From Marinobacter lipolyticus SM19 (lineage in GTDB: Bacteria; Pseudomonadota; Gammaproteobacteria; Pseudomonadales; Oleiphilaceae), in NCBI RefSeq assembly GCF_000397065.2, contig NZ_KE007306.1, forward strand, positions 1,238,687 through 1,302,686: 64,000 nt of DNA. Direction: 5' to 3'. A program made the position numbers and the translations under genes. Below the pieces are notes generated by a model. It made no database searches, was not told the DNA's origin, and worked only from the letters and a program-made list of their open reading frames with translations. How positions within the stretch are numbered: position 1 is the first letter of the stretch; every line of letters starts with the position of its first letter. Shown here in pieces: positions 52,925-62,197 of this stretch.

Positions 52925-52949
52925 AAAGGCGCCTTCGGGCGCCTTTTTT
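52925..52949 (+). terminator. Rho-independent terminator of the ompA-like gene
   Basis: AAAGGCGCC-TTCG-GGCGCC followed by six T. The perfect stem with a UUCG-type loop begins 23 bases after the stop codon, and the next gene starts 20 bases further on. Confidence 0.92.
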
Positions 52950-52968
52950 ATTGACTCAGGAAAGTCTC

Positions 52969-53451
52969 ATGTCCCCTTCCCGGTTTCTGCTAATAGCATC
53001 GATAGCGCTGTCTAGCGCCACTCAGGCCCAGGTCTATCGCTGTGATACCGAAACCGGCACCAGCTTTTCCGACCAGCCCTGCGGCGACAATGCTGAAACG
53101 ATCACCATCCGGGACAACCATATTGGTGGTAACTTCGGCGACAACCTACCCCCAGAACCGAACACCGCAGAGGAAACGGAGGAAAAGCAACAGCCTTCCA
53201 GTAAGCAGAATGAAAGCACCTGCCGTTTTATCAATTCAACCGATCTGCGCACTTACCTGACCCGCAACCAGGTGGTGAAAGGCATGACCAAAGATCATGT
53301 CCTGAGGGCCTTTGGACGCCCGCCCGAAACCTATCCGACGCCGCAGGAAACCTGGGTGTACCACACCCGATACTATGGCGCGTTGTATGAGCTGACCTAC
53401 GTGTACTTCAAGGATGGTTGCGTCGAACGGGTGGACTACCGCAAGCCCTGA
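52969..53451 (+). CDS. Secreted DUF4124-like protein
   Basis: A 160-residue protein with a signal peptide (MSPSRFLLIASIALSSATQA) and the DUF4124 opening QVYRCDTETGTSFSDQPCG. The C-terminal half (VKGMTKDHVLRAFGRPPETY) resembles an SmpA/BamE-like outer-membrane assembly fold. Function unknown. The ATG at 52969 follows AGGAAAG. Its 3' end overlaps the convergent methyltransferase gene by 44 bases. Confidence 0.8.
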   Translation: MSPSRFLLIASIALSSATQAQVYRCDTETGTSFSDQPCGDNAETITIRDNHIGGNFGDNLPPEPNTAEETEEKQQPSSKQNESTCRFINSTDLRTYLTRNQVVKGMTKDHVLRAFGRPPETYPTPQETWVYHTRYYGALYELTYVYFKDGCVERVDYRKP

Positions 53452-54682
53452 CCGCGTCCACCAGGATATTGCGAGGCGTCAACTGACGGTCACAGAAGGT
53501 CCCCACCCTGACCCCATAGCCACGCTCCTCCAAGTACAGCACATAATCCAGCACCATCCAGAGTTCCAGCGGCCGGCGAAACAGGTGGCGTACCAGGTCA
53601 TGGCGCCGCACCTGCGATAATCGCCGCTCACCAAAACGCTGCCAATGGTGAAAATCGATCCCTGCCGGCAATGCCACCCCTCTCTTTTCCGCAGCCCAGC
53701 GACAGAAGGCCTCGAAATCCTCACCCGCCAGTCGCGCCGGATGAGAGGGCACGGGCAAGTAGTCATCCACGCCGCGCAGAACCCGCTGCAATCCATCAAA
53801 TCCGAGACGCCAACCGCTGATGCGCACGGTTTCCGCCCTCACCCGCGCCGGCGCTGTCACCGTTTCCTGAACCGCCAGCCGCAATTCACTGCGATTCAGC
53901 GCCAGCACATCGCTGCATTCCTTGACGCGATCCGACATGGGTTGGTAGTCCGCCGTGGTCGTCAGGTGATAACAGCACGGAGAGAAACTCAACCGGGCTG
54001 CGCCGTGTTCGGAAGCCTTGTGAATCAACCGTCGGTGCAAATCCCCGCAGGCGTGAAGCGCCACACCGTGAATGCTCTCAGACACCGTGAGGTCCGGGGC
54101 CATCACATCCTGACGGCGCAGGGTGACATCGTCATTGAAATGGCGAGCCAGGCGATTGCCATCCATCACCAGGGCGTCATCCCACTCCAACCCTGTGACC
54201 GGCGCAGGGCATTGTGCCGCAAGTGTTCGGGCAAGATGCCCCTTGCCGCAGCACCAGTCGAGCACCGGGTGAGCCAGGGGCTGGACTGCGGCGGTGAAGG
54301 CGCCGGCCTGCAGGCGTTTGCGCCCGGGCATATCGGTGGCACGGGTTTCCGGCAGAGTGCTCGCCGCGACAGTTTCCTGCTGATCCGTCATTGCCGGCAG
54401 TGTCACCAGCGATTGTCTTTCGCCGAGGGATGGCAGAAACCCGCTCAGGCGCTCCGCCAGCTGGTCGGGGTGGTCGTCGAAGTATTCACAGGCACTGTCA
54501 CTGAGCCCTTCGATATCACCGGCAAGGTCACGATACTGGACTGTCCAGTCAGGCTGGGGATTGGTAAAGGGCGCCGGCCGCCACAGTGCCTGATGCGCTG
54601 ACAGCCACTGATTGAGTTGCTGCCAGCGGTTATAAACACTTTCTGCCGGGTCGTGTAAACTCGCCGCCGGAGGTAACGTCAT
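53408..54682 (-). CDS. METTL25-like SAM-dependent methyltransferase (Methyltransf_32 type)
   Basis: The 424-residue protein has motif I LDWCCGKGHLARTLA near the middle, ALHACGDLHRRLI and SFSPCCYHL, the hallmark blocks of the Methyltransf_32/METTL25 group. The N-terminal 150 residues are less conserved. The substrate is unknown. The ATG at 54682 gives MTLPPAASLHDPAESVYNRW; it overlaps the start of the divergent TrmJ-family gene (CATG), so its ribosome site and promoter must lie inside that gene. A longer frame to 54799 would run further into it. Confidence 0.8.
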   Translation of the reverse strand: MTLPPAASLHDPAESVYNRWQQLNQWLSAHQALWRPAPFTNPQPDWTVQYRDLAGDIEGLSDSACEYFDDHPDQLAERLSGFLPSLGERQSLVTLPAMTDQQETVAASTLPETRATDMPGRKRLQAGAFTAAVQPLAHPVLDWCCGKGHLARTLAAQCPAPVTGLEWDDALVMDGNRLARHFNDDVTLRRQDVMAPDLTVSESIHGVALHACGDLHRRLIHKASEHGAARLSFSPCCYHLTTTADYQPMSDRVKECSDVLALNRSELRLAVQETVTAPARVRAETVRISGWRLGFDGLQRVLRGVDDYLPVPSHPARLAGEDFEAFCRWAAEKRGVALPAGIDFHHWQRFGERRLSQVRRHDLVRHLFRRPLELWMVLDYVLYLEERGYGVRVGTFCDRQLTPRNILVDAVRACGSPPVRRNHP

Positions 54683-55388
54683 GCAACTGGCCTTTGTACT
54701 TGTTGAACCCAAGGTTCCCGAAAATGTCGGAGCGGCTGCCCGTGCCTTGTGCACCATGGGCTTTGGCGAGCTCTGGCTGGTCAACTCCGACCTGCACACC
54801 CGCCCCGAAGCCCACTGGCTGGCCCATGGCAGCGATCATATTCTGGATAATGCGCGCATTTTCCCCGATCTGGCGGCGGTAAGAAACACCGTAGACCTGC
54901 TGATGGGCACATCCGCCAAACCACGGCACCAGCGACAGGACTGGCATGAGCCCTCGCGGTTGCGGGCGGTGCTGGCCAGCAAGGGCTCATCGGTGGCCAC
55001 GGCCGCTCTGGTGTTCGGCCGGGAGGATCGGGGTCTATCCAATGAGGAACTGGCATTGTGTGATCTGCTCACTGGCATTCCGATGAGGGTGGCCTATCCC
55101 TCCCTGAATCTTGCCCAGTCAGTGATGCTGTACGCCTGGGAAATGTCCGGGCTTGCCGTCTCTATCCGACCTGAGAAAGAGACCGAGGAAAACAACGCCC
55201 GGCTTGGCGCCCTTCGGCAGCGGCTGGAGAGCTTATTGCCGACGCTGGATACACCTGCGGATGGCAAGTTGTCCCAGTGGGTTTTCGAACGGTTGCCATT
55301 ACTTGCCGAGAGGGATATCGGGTTTGTACATACCTTGTGCGGCAACGTAGAGCGCGCTATCACCGCGAGGAAGGACCGAAGTGACTGA
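54681..55388 (+). CDS. TrmJ-family tRNA/rRNA 2'-O-methyltransferase
   Basis: A 235-residue SPOUT methyltransferase with the three knot motifs: VEPKVPENVGAAARA (motif 1), LVFGREDRGLSNEEL (motif 2) and YPSLNLAQSVMLYAWE (motif 3). Length and C-terminal tail match TrmJ, which methylates position 32 in the tRNA anticodon loop. GGAGG lies seven bases before the ATG. It ends immediately before the convergent stop of the next gene, with no gap (TGA/TCA). Confidence 0.88.
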   Translation: MQLAFVLVEPKVPENVGAAARALCTMGFGELWLVNSDLHTRPEAHWLAHGSDHILDNARIFPDLAAVRNTVDLLMGTSAKPRHQRQDWHEPSRLRAVLASKGSSVATAALVFGREDRGLSNEELALCDLLTGIPMRVAYPSLNLAQSVMLYAWEMSGLAVSIRPEKETEENNARLGALRQRLESLLPTLDTPADGKLSQWVFERLPLLAERDIGFVHTLCGNVERAITARKDRSD

Positions 55389-56660
55389 TCACTCCGCAAA
55401 TCGTCCAGGTCGGAAGGCATCCAGGCAAACCGCGGGTTCCTCTCCATCGATCACCTGAGCGATTACAGCCGCACTGCCGGCCGACAGGGTCCAGCCGAAG
55501 GTGCCGTGGCCGGTATTGAGGTACAGGTTGTCTCTCGGCCCCCGTCCGATGATGGCAGGGCCGTCCGGTGTCATGGGGCGGAAGCCGGTCCAGCTCTCGG
55601 CGGCATTCAGGTCGGCACATCCCGGGAATCTGGATTCCACGGATTTGCGGATTGTCGCCAGTCTGGCCTCGGGGATGTCGCGATTGAAATCTGTCAGCTC
55701 CACGAACCCGGTAGCGCGCAGACGGTTGCCCAGGCGGGTGGAGACGACTTTGAAGTTGTCATCGTGGATGGTGGAAGCCGGGGCGTGGTCAGGGTCTTTC
55801 AGTGGTACGGTAAGGCTATAACCCTTGACCGGGTATATCGGCAAATCGAGTCCCAATGGCTTTACCAGATGGTTTGACCAACAGCCGGCACAGATCACGA
55901 AGGCGTCAGCCTCTAGGGTTTCCAGTAAGCCGCCCTCTCTGCGCAGGGTGATGGCGCTGACCTTGTGGTCACCGGCAACCAGGTCTTCCGCTTCCACGTT
56001 ATAGCGGATCGTCACGCCGTTTGCTTCGCAGGCTTTCGCCAGCTCCCGGGAAAACAAATGGCAGTCGCCGGTGCCGTCTGTTTCGTAGCTCAAAGCGCCA
56101 TACAGGGGACCATCCCCTGTCATACCGGGCTCCGTCTCCCGGACCTGATCCGGGGTCAGAAGGCGGGAAGGTATTCCAAGCTCAGTCAGCAGGTCGTGGG
56201 TCGCCCGGTAGCCTTCCAGTGCTTCGGGTGTGCTGGCCAGATGGAGTAAGCCCTGGTGGGCGCCATCGAAAGCCAGGTTTAGCTCCTTTTCCAGTGCCAG
56301 GAAGCGCTCCCGGCTAAGGGTGCCCAATCGCAACATGGCACGCCGGTTCAAACCAAACAGGCCTGGGGACCAGGCGTAACGCAGGGTGGCGAACATGAAC
56401 TTGAGAGTTTCCACAGAGGGTGGCACCCGCAATTTCAGGGGGCCGTCCTGTTTGAATAGCCAGGGCAGCGCCTTGAACACCATAGCTGGGTCAGCCCACG
56501 GATAGACCACACCATAAGAACGCTGGGCAGCGTTGCCCTTACTGGTTTCGTTTCCGGCAATTGCGTGGCGCTCCAACACGGTAACCTGATGGCCCCTGCG
56601 ATTCAGTTCATGGGCTGTGGTCATACCCACTACGCCGCCACCAACAACAACTATATGCAT
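55389..56660 (-). CDS. D-amino acid dehydrogenase-like FAD oxidoreductase
   Basis: A 423-residue DAO-family flavoprotein with the N-terminal FAD motif VVGGGVVGMTTAHEL, ERHAIAGNETSKGNA, PVKGYSLTVPL and the C-terminal GTFGWTLSAGSA block. It matches DadA-type D-amino acid dehydrogenases, which oxidise D-alanine and others at the membrane and donate electrons to quinone. No alr or dadX gene is adjacent. The ATG at 56660 has GGAG six bases before; another in-frame ATG lies at 56672. Confidence 0.88.
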   Translation of the reverse strand: MHIVVVGGGVVGMTTAHELNRRGHQVTVLERHAIAGNETSKGNAAQRSYGVVYPWADPAMVFKALPWLFKQDGPLKLRVPPSVETLKFMFATLRYAWSPGLFGLNRRAMLRLGTLSRERFLALEKELNLAFDGAHQGLLHLASTPEALEGYRATHDLLTELGIPSRLLTPDQVRETEPGMTGDGPLYGALSYETDGTGDCHLFSRELAKACEANGVTIRYNVEAEDLVAGDHKVSAITLRREGGLLETLEADAFVICAGCWSNHLVKPLGLDLPIYPVKGYSLTVPLKDPDHAPASTIHDDNFKVVSTRLGNRLRATGFVELTDFNRDIPEARLATIRKSVESRFPGCADLNAAESWTGFRPMTPDGPAIIGRGPRDNLYLNTGHGTFGWTLSAGSAAVIAQVIDGEEPAVCLDAFRPGRFAE

Positions 56661-56677
56661 GCGCCTCTCCATTTTGT

Positions 56678-57508
56678 TTATTTCACGCCATTCCTGGCCA
56701 ACAGGCGTCTGTACTCTGCAAGCACGCCCTCGTCTTCCTGCGGATACTCCGGCGCCAGCTTCTGTAACAGCTCAGCCAGCAATGCCGCCACTATTGCCCG
56801 GGCCTGTGGTTTTCGATCCCCGGGGACGATAAACCAGGGTGCGTCCTCTGTGTGGGTGGCTGCCAGGGCCTCTTCAGCATACGCCTCGTACTGGTGACGC
56901 TTCTCCCAACCCTCAATATCGGACCGATCAAATTTCCAACGCTTGCGGGGCTTGTCGAGACGCTTGAGCAGGCGCTCACGATGTTCATCCTCAGACAGGT
57001 TCAGCCAGATCTTGATCAGTGTGGTGCCTTCATCCACCAGATGGCTCTCGAAATTGCGGATGGAACGATAGCGATTCATCCAGTTATAGCTTGCAGGCTG
57101 GCGAACCGGCCAAACCCGCTCGGCAATCACCGCCTCGTGGTGACTGCGATTAAACGCCACCATTTCACCGAACGCAGGCAGCAGGGGCGTGACCCGCCAG
57201 AGAAAATCGTGACGGGCTTCAGCGCCCCGGGGACGACTGAACGACCAGGCATGAAATCCGGCGGGGTCCGCGTAGGTGGCCAGGGTCCGGATCAAGCTAT
57301 CTTTGCCACTGGTATCCGGCCCATGCACAACCAACAATACAGCTCTGGCCTGGTTCGCCCACAACCGGCGCTGGTACTCGCCGATCTTTTCCAGACTGGC
57401 TTCCAGCCCAGGCAGTGAAGCGCCATCCTCCAGTAACGTCGGATAATCCCGGAACCGGGGTTTCGCCGGGTCAAACAGGAAGGAGCGGGCAAACGCCGAT
57501 CGTGTCAT
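56678..57508 (-). CDS. Polyphosphate kinase 2-family protein
   Basis: A 276-residue PPK2-fold protein with the Walker A-like HGPDTSGKDSLIRTL, GAEARHDFLWRV and the lid region with RKRWKFDRSDIEGWEKR. PPK2 enzymes transfer phosphate between polyphosphate and nucleotides (AMP, ADP or GDP, depending on class); the class cannot be set by eye. The ATG at 57508 has GGAG seven bases upstream. It lies 17 bases before the dadA-like gene on the same strand. Confidence 0.88.
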   Translation of the reverse strand: MTRSAFARSFLFDPAKPRFRDYPTLLEDGASLPGLEASLEKIGEYQRRLWANQARAVLLVVHGPDTSGKDSLIRTLATYADPAGFHAWSFSRPRGAEARHDFLWRVTPLLPAFGEMVAFNRSHHEAVIAERVWPVRQPASYNWMNRYRSIRNFESHLVDEGTTLIKIWLNLSEDEHRERLLKRLDKPRKRWKFDRSDIEGWEKRHQYEAYAEEALAATHTEDAPWFIVPGDRKPQARAIVAALLAELLQKLAPEYPQEDEGVLAEYRRLLARNGVK

Positions 57509-57637
57509 CAAGATGCTCCGAGTAACAGCCTATCAAAGCTATACAGGTCAACAATCGCACAAGCTGGTAAACTGACCTGATCAAACTTTCAGAATAGCAG
57601 CCAAATTCCTGGATGCGATGGAGTGTAGTACCTGGCA

Positions 57638-58459
57638 ATGAGTAAAAAACGTCGCGAGATTCCCGTATTTGATCATCCGATCATCGAAACCCACTGCCAT
57701 CTGGATTACCTGAAGGACCGGCCTCTGGACGACATCCTTGAGCAGGCACAGCAGGTCAATATCGAGAAAGTGATCACCATTGCGGTGTCCCCGGACAACC
57801 TTGCCCGGGTCCGCGAGCTCAGTCAGATTGCCCCGTGGGTCTACGGCACACAGGGTATCCACCCCCATGATGCTGAAAGCTACTGCGATGAGGTGGAAGC
57901 GGAAATCCGTGCCCATGCCGGGGACGAGAAGATCGTCGCCGTCGGCGAAATCGGACTGGACTATTTCTACGACAACGCCGACAGGGAAGTTCAGCGGCAG
58001 GTGTTCCGGCGCCAGCTCCAGATCGCCTGCGACACCAACCGCCCGGTGGTCATCCACAGCCGTGAAGCGGATGACGACACCATTGCCATCCTTGGCGAAT
58101 TCGAAGACACCCTGACCCGGCGTGGCGTGATTCACAGCTTCACTTCCGGGCCAGGGCTCGCCCGATACGCCCTGGATCAGGGCTGGTGCCTGGGATTTAA
58201 TGGCATTACCACCTTCAATAAGGCGGAAAATGTGCGGGACATCGTTCGCATGGCGCCCATTGAGCAAATCCTGCTGGAAACCGATGCGCCGTTCCTGACG
58301 CCGGTGCCCTACCGTGGACGTGAGAACGCGCCGTTTTACCTCCCGTTTGTAGCGGAGAAAATCGCCGAAGTGAAAGAGTTGCCGCTTTCGGAGGTACTTG
58401 CACACACCTATCGTAATAGTTTGAGGACGTTCTTTCCCGACTTGAATCAGGCCAGCTGA
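57638..58459 (+). CDS. TatD-family metal-dependent DNase/hydrolase
   Basis: A 273-residue TIM-barrel metallohydrolase with TatD motifs: ETHCHLDYL (HxH), GEIGLDYFY, VIHSREADDDT, IHSFTSG and LETDAPFLTP. The role is a 3'-5' exonuclease or related hydrolase in the YcfH/TatD group. No strong Shine-Dalgarno precedes the ATG at 57638. It is 34-40 bases upstream of the Na/Pi gene, same strand. Confidence 0.92.
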   Translation: MSKKRREIPVFDHPIIETHCHLDYLKDRPLDDILEQAQQVNIEKVITIAVSPDNLARVRELSQIAPWVYGTQGIHPHDAESYCDEVEAEIRAHAGDEKIVAVGEIGLDYFYDNADREVQRQVFRRQLQIACDTNRPVVIHSREADDDTIAILGEFEDTLTRRGVIHSFTSGPGLARYALDQGWCLGFNGITTFNKAENVRDIVRMAPIEQILLETDAPFLTPVPYRGRENAPFYLPFVAEKIAEVKELPLSEVLAHTYRNSLRTFFPDLNQAS

Positions 58460-58498
58460 CACCTCGCGGCTTATCCCGTCCAAAGGAGCTGAGTGGCC

Positions 58499-60061
58499 AT
58501 GGAACTGATGTTTACCGCGCTTGGTGGACTGGCACTCTTCCTGCTCGCCATGCAGATGATGACTGACGGCCTGAAAGGGTTTGCCGGCCAGCAACTCAGG
58601 CACTTGCTGGGTCATTGGACACGCACCCCGTTACGCGGCCTTGGCGCGGGGCTGCTCATCACCGGCATTGTGCAGTCATCCAGCGCAGTGACGGTCGCCA
58701 CCATCGGGTTCGTCAATGCCGGACTGCTCAATCTGGGGCAGGCACTGGGTGTGATCTTTGGTGCCAATGTTGGCACAACCATGACCGGCTGGCTGGTCAG
58801 TCTGGTGGGTTTTGGCTTCAGAATTGAGGCCTTTGCCTTACCGATTCTGGCTGTTGGTGTGGCCTTCAAACTGATTTCCTCACAACACAGGACCCGCTCC
58901 CTGGGCCAGGCACTGACGGGGTTTGCGCTGTTTTTCCTGGGCTTGTCGTTACTGAAGGACGCACTGGGTGGTTTTACCGATGGCCTGGAGAACGGCGCAT
59001 TACTGGCCAGTGACTATCATTGGCTGGTCTTTGTGGTCATCGGGTTCATTGCCACCGTACTGACCCAATCCTCCAGTGCGGCACTGGCGGTCATTCTGAC
59101 CGCCGCTGCAAGCCAGTTATTGTCACTGGACGACGCCGCGGCTGCTGTCATCGGCGCCAACCTGGGCACCACCTCAACCGCCGCCCTATCCGTTATCAGG
59201 GCCACCGCCAATGCCAAGCGGCTGGCAGTCGGACACATCCTGTTCAACGGTGTGACCGCGCTGATTGCCATGATCATCCTGCCCATCATGCTCTGGTTTG
59301 TGGCTGTCCTGGCAGAGCTCCTGAACCTTGAAGCCAACGCCGCCGTGTCTCTCGCTCTGTTCCACACTCTGTTCAATGTGCTGGGCGCGGTCATTGTGCT
59401 GCCCTTTGTGCCACAAATAACTCGACTGCTGGGACGATTTTTCCGCAGCGTTGAGGAAGACAGCGCACGCCCCCGGCATCTGGACGATACCCTGACATCC
59501 ACGCCAGACCTGGCGGTGGCGGCGGTGAACGCGGAAATTCATCGTCTGCGAGAACTGGTTTACGGCGTCGTCCGCGCGGCGCTGGATCGTGAAGGCCTGC
59601 AGGCAGCCCAACTCGAACCCAAAACCGAGGCCATCAGCAGGCTTAATCTGGCAATCTACGACTATATAATGCGCTTGCGCGGTGAATCCATGTCGCAACC
59701 ACTGGTGGAGGAACTGACGCGATGTGTGCGACGGTGCCGCTATCTTGAAGAGGTAACCCGACTGGCACCCAACATTGTGGAACTGAAGATTACAACGATG
59801 CAGTTACAGCATGCCCGCCTCACGGAAGATCTTGAACGTTACATTGCGAGCATTCGACAACTCGTGGCGGAGGACAGCAGCCTAACCAACATGTCGGTCC
59901 CTCTCGAAACCTGCTACCAGGCGCTGAAATCCGACGTACTGACGATGGCGGTACGACAAGGTCTGTCCGTAGAGAACTCCAGTCGGATGCTTGATGTCCT
60001 GAGCGCCGTAAAGCGCCTCACCAGCCAGTGGGTTAAATCATCTCCTCCACTACCCGAGTGA
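58499..60061 (+). CDS. Na/Pi cotransporter-family protein with PhoU-like domain
   Basis: A 520-residue protein with two inverted Na/Pi-cotransporter repeats, each with the QSSS motif (GIVQSSSAVTVATIGF and VLTQSSSAALAVILTA), followed by a C-terminal helical PhoU-like domain from about residue 350. It probably moves phosphate in or out with sodium at the inner membrane. Translation starts at ATG 58499 (AAAGGAG 10 bases upstream) or at GTG 58493. It converges with lysO, overlapping by 12 bases. Confidence 0.9.
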   Translation: MELMFTALGGLALFLLAMQMMTDGLKGFAGQQLRHLLGHWTRTPLRGLGAGLLITGIVQSSSAVTVATIGFVNAGLLNLGQALGVIFGANVGTTMTGWLVSLVGFGFRIEAFALPILAVGVAFKLISSQHRTRSLGQALTGFALFFLGLSLLKDALGGFTDGLENGALLASDYHWLVFVVIGFIATVLTQSSSAALAVILTAAASQLLSLDDAAAAVIGANLGTTSTAALSVIRATANAKRLAVGHILFNGVTALIAMIILPIMLWFVAVLAELLNLEANAAVSLALFHTLFNVLGAVIVLPFVPQITRLLGRFFRSVEEDSARPRHLDDTLTSTPDLAVAAVNAEIHRLRELVYGVVRAALDREGLQAAQLEPKTEAISRLNLAIYDYIMRLRGESMSQPLVEELTRCVRRCRYLEEVTRLAPNIVELKITTMQLQHARLTEDLERYIASIRQLVAEDSSLTNMSVPLETCYQALKSDVLTMAVRQGLSVENSSRMLDVLSAVKRLTSQWVKSSPPLPE

Positions 60062-60958
60062 TAGAAATACACCCATCAGCACCGGAGACAGGAATGACAG
60101 CACAAAGCCAGAAGCAATCGCCACCGGAACACAAGTCAGCCCACCACTGCTGCGTATGACCGGAAGCGTAAAATCCATGGCGGTGGCACCACCGTAGCCA
60201 ATGGCCATGGCAGGGCGCCGGGCAATCAGTAACGGAATAATCGCCAGGGCGATGATTTCCCGGATCACGTCGTTGAGGAAAGCCACCCCGCCCCAGGCCG
60301 GTCCCAGGGCATCGCCGACGACAATGCCCGATAGCGAATACCAACCGAAGCCGGAAGCCAGCGCCAGGGACTCATGCCAGGCCAGGTCCAGCCAGGGCGC
60401 CAGCACCAACCCGGCCAACAACGAACTGCTGGCCATGGCCAGAGCGATACCCAGCCCCTGCCGGTTCATCAGCAACTTGCGCAGCGACAATCCGGCATTG
60501 CGCAACTGAAGCCCGATCAGATACAGAAGCAGCATCAGCGACCAGGTCGCCAGATCTTCCGCCATGGGCAGGTTGGGCAGTACAAAATAGCCTGCCAATA
60601 CACCAATGGCAACGGCCGCCAGGGGCTTCAGACCTGCCAGGAACAAACGCCGATAGCCGGGCCGGGATGAAAACCCCTCAGCCGCCACATTCATAGGCTG
60701 CCAACGGTGAAAAATCCACAGGCCAGCCATATTCGCCAGCAACAGCACTATCACCAGCGCAGTCACCTGGATGGCCATGTTACCCAGTTGGAGGGCAAGC
60801 CCCTCCATCTGCCCCAGACCAAGCCCCAGCAGTGCAAGGATAAAGTACACCAGGCCTTCCACGGTGTAGTGAATTGCCGTCATCAGTGGACGGTTTTCCA
60901 AAGGCAGGGCAAAACCCAGAAACAACGGGGCAAGAATCAGCAAAGCGCCGGTTAGCAT
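60050..60958 (-). CDS. lysO: LysO-family lysine exporter
   Basis: A 302-residue membrane protein of the DUF340/LysO family, with about eight helices and the signature ASGFGWYSLSGIVVGD together with GGATAMDFTLPVI. E. coli LysO (YbjE, 299 residues) exports L-lysine and thialysine. The ATG at 60958 has GAGGA four bases before it; a longer frame to 61237 covers the adjacent gene. It is 31 bases downstream of a small hypothetical gene and probably co-transcribed with it. Confidence 0.88.
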   Translation of the reverse strand: MLTGALLILAPLFLGFALPLENRPLMTAIHYTVEGLVYFILALLGLGLGQMEGLALQLGNMAIQVTALVIVLLLANMAGLWIFHRWQPMNVAAEGFSSRPGYRRLFLAGLKPLAAVAIGVLAGYFVLPNLPMAEDLATWSLMLLLYLIGLQLRNAGLSLRKLLMNRQGLGIALAMASSSLLAGLVLAPWLDLAWHESLALASGFGWYSLSGIVVGDALGPAWGGVAFLNDVIREIIALAIIPLLIARRPAMAIGYGGATAMDFTLPVIRSSGGLTCVPVAIASGFVLSFLSPVLMGVFLSLG

Positions 60959-60989
60959 GTCGTCCTCGGAACAGGAAGAATGGAGGGGG

Positions 60990-61370
60990 TCAGCCGATAG
61001 GCTCGTACTGATCGGGGTCAAACAGGCAGCTGCCATCACTGGCCGTTCTGTCTGTGCGAATGGTGCGGGCAAGACGCTGAGCCGGAACCGACCAAACCAC
61101 GTGGTCTTCCGGTCGTGGTTGATAATCGCTTTCGAGCAGTGCCCCGGCAACCGCACGAAGCACAGCTTCGGCCTGGCCGATGCTGCGATATGGCCCCTGA
61201 CAACGATGCTTTTCCGGTTGACCAGACTGAGTGCCACTCAGGGCAACCAGTGCCCATATCTCTTCACCCACAGGCCTGACAAACAGCTCCACTCGCCTGC
61301 CATCACGGACCAGAACCAACGCCCGCAGGGGACCACGACCATGAAAATAATGCAGCTTCACGCTACCCAC
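60990..61370 (-). CDS. Small hypothetical protein between DUF2288 and lysO
   Basis: A 126-residue soluble protein with no motif I recognise. It starts with GTG (61370 or the second GTG at 61361) and contains LHYFHGRGPLRALVLVRDGRR, FVRPVGEEIWALVAL and DHVVWSVPAQRLARTI, plausible beta-rich blocks with normal codon use. It starts ten bases after the DUF2288 stop and ends 31 bases before lysO, so the three look like an operon. Function unknown. Confidence 0.6.
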   Translation of the reverse strand: MGSVKLHYFHGRGPLRALVLVRDGRRVELFVRPVGEEIWALVALSGTQSGQPEKHRCQGPYRSIGQAEAVLRAVAGALLESDYQPRPEDHVVWSVPAQRLARTIRTDRTASDGSCLFDPDQYEPIG

Positions 61371-61379
61371 CCGGATTGG

Positions 61380-61700
61380 TCAGTGAAGATCATTACTGGG
61401 TCGGTCCTGAACCAACACCCACGGCGCCACAACCACGGCCCAGAGTTCGGCATTGCGATCATACCAGGCCTGCGCCATATCCGGCGGCACATCCCCGATC
61501 CTGTTTTCTTTCATCCAATGCTCGAAGCGCTCCTTGTTGTCGGCGGCAAGTTCCGCGGCAACATCCAGCAAATCCAGGTCGGAGGCAACGCGAACCACAT
61601 GCCCCCGGGCGTAGTAAGTTTGCAGGTCATGCCAATTTATCAGGGAGGTTTCCAGGTTCAGTTTGGTAAGCAATTCATCCCGGGAAATATCGGCAGGCAT
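61380..61700 (-). CDS. DUF2288 family protein
   Basis: A 106-residue protein matching DUF2288: LLTKLNLETSLINWHDLQ, YARGHVVRVASDLDLLDVA and AELWAVVVAPWVLVQDRPS. Soluble, mostly helical, with no known function. It is the first gene of a likely operon with the hypothetical and lysO. The 98 bases upstream to the response-regulator gene hold no clear feature. Confidence 0.85.
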   Translation of the reverse strand: MPADISRDELLTKLNLETSLINWHDLQTYYARGHVVRVASDLDLLDVAAELAADNKERFEHWMKENRIGDVPPDMAQAWYDRNAELWAVVVAPWVLVQDRPSNDLH

Positions 61701-61798
61701 GGTACATCTCCAGAAGGTGCCAGATTGACGGAAGAGTCTACCAGCTTACCGGAATTTGCCTCTTCAGACAGCTCCCCAAGTCCGGATCTGCCTTTATG

Positions 61799-62197
61799 TC
61801 AGTCTTCCATTCTTGCCCAGATGCTACGGATCTGGTCTGCCAGACTCATGGGGTCGAAAGGCTTGGGAATAACATCTATCGCTCCCAGCTTCTTGTAGTA
61901 TGCCACCTCATCGCTCTGAACTTTCGCGGTCATAAAGATGACGGGGGTATCCGCCAGGTCGGGAATCCCCATAAGAGCCTCAAATGTTGACGGGCCGTCC
62001 ATCCCCGGCATCATGACGTCCAGCAGGATGAGATCCGGGGCGAAGTCAGGTGCTTCTTGCAGAGCCTGCTGCCCCGAACCGCAACTCCTGAGGGTAAAAC
62101 CTCCCACAGACTCCAGGGCCAACTCCGCAACTGCCCGAATATCCTCTTCGTCTTCGACATACAGAATTTTCTGCAGTGCTGCGCAGTTCCTAGTCAT
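61799..62197 (-). CDS. Single-domain response regulator
   Basis: A 132-residue receiver domain with the acidic pair VEDEED, phospho-acceptor Asp in LILLDVMMPGMDG, Thr in FMTAK and the Lys in IPKPFD. There is no output domain. The ATG at 62197 overlaps the stop of the upstream REC-HDOD gene by eight bases, so translation is probably coupled. It may pass phosphate or act by protein contact, in the style of CheY. Confidence 0.92.
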   Translation of the reverse strand: MTRNCAALQKILYVEDEEDIRAVAELALESVGGFTLRSCGSGQQALQEAPDFAPDLILLDVMMPGMDGPSTFEALMGIPDLADTPVIFMTAKVQSDEVAYYKKLGAIDVIPKPFDPMSLADQIRSIWARMED

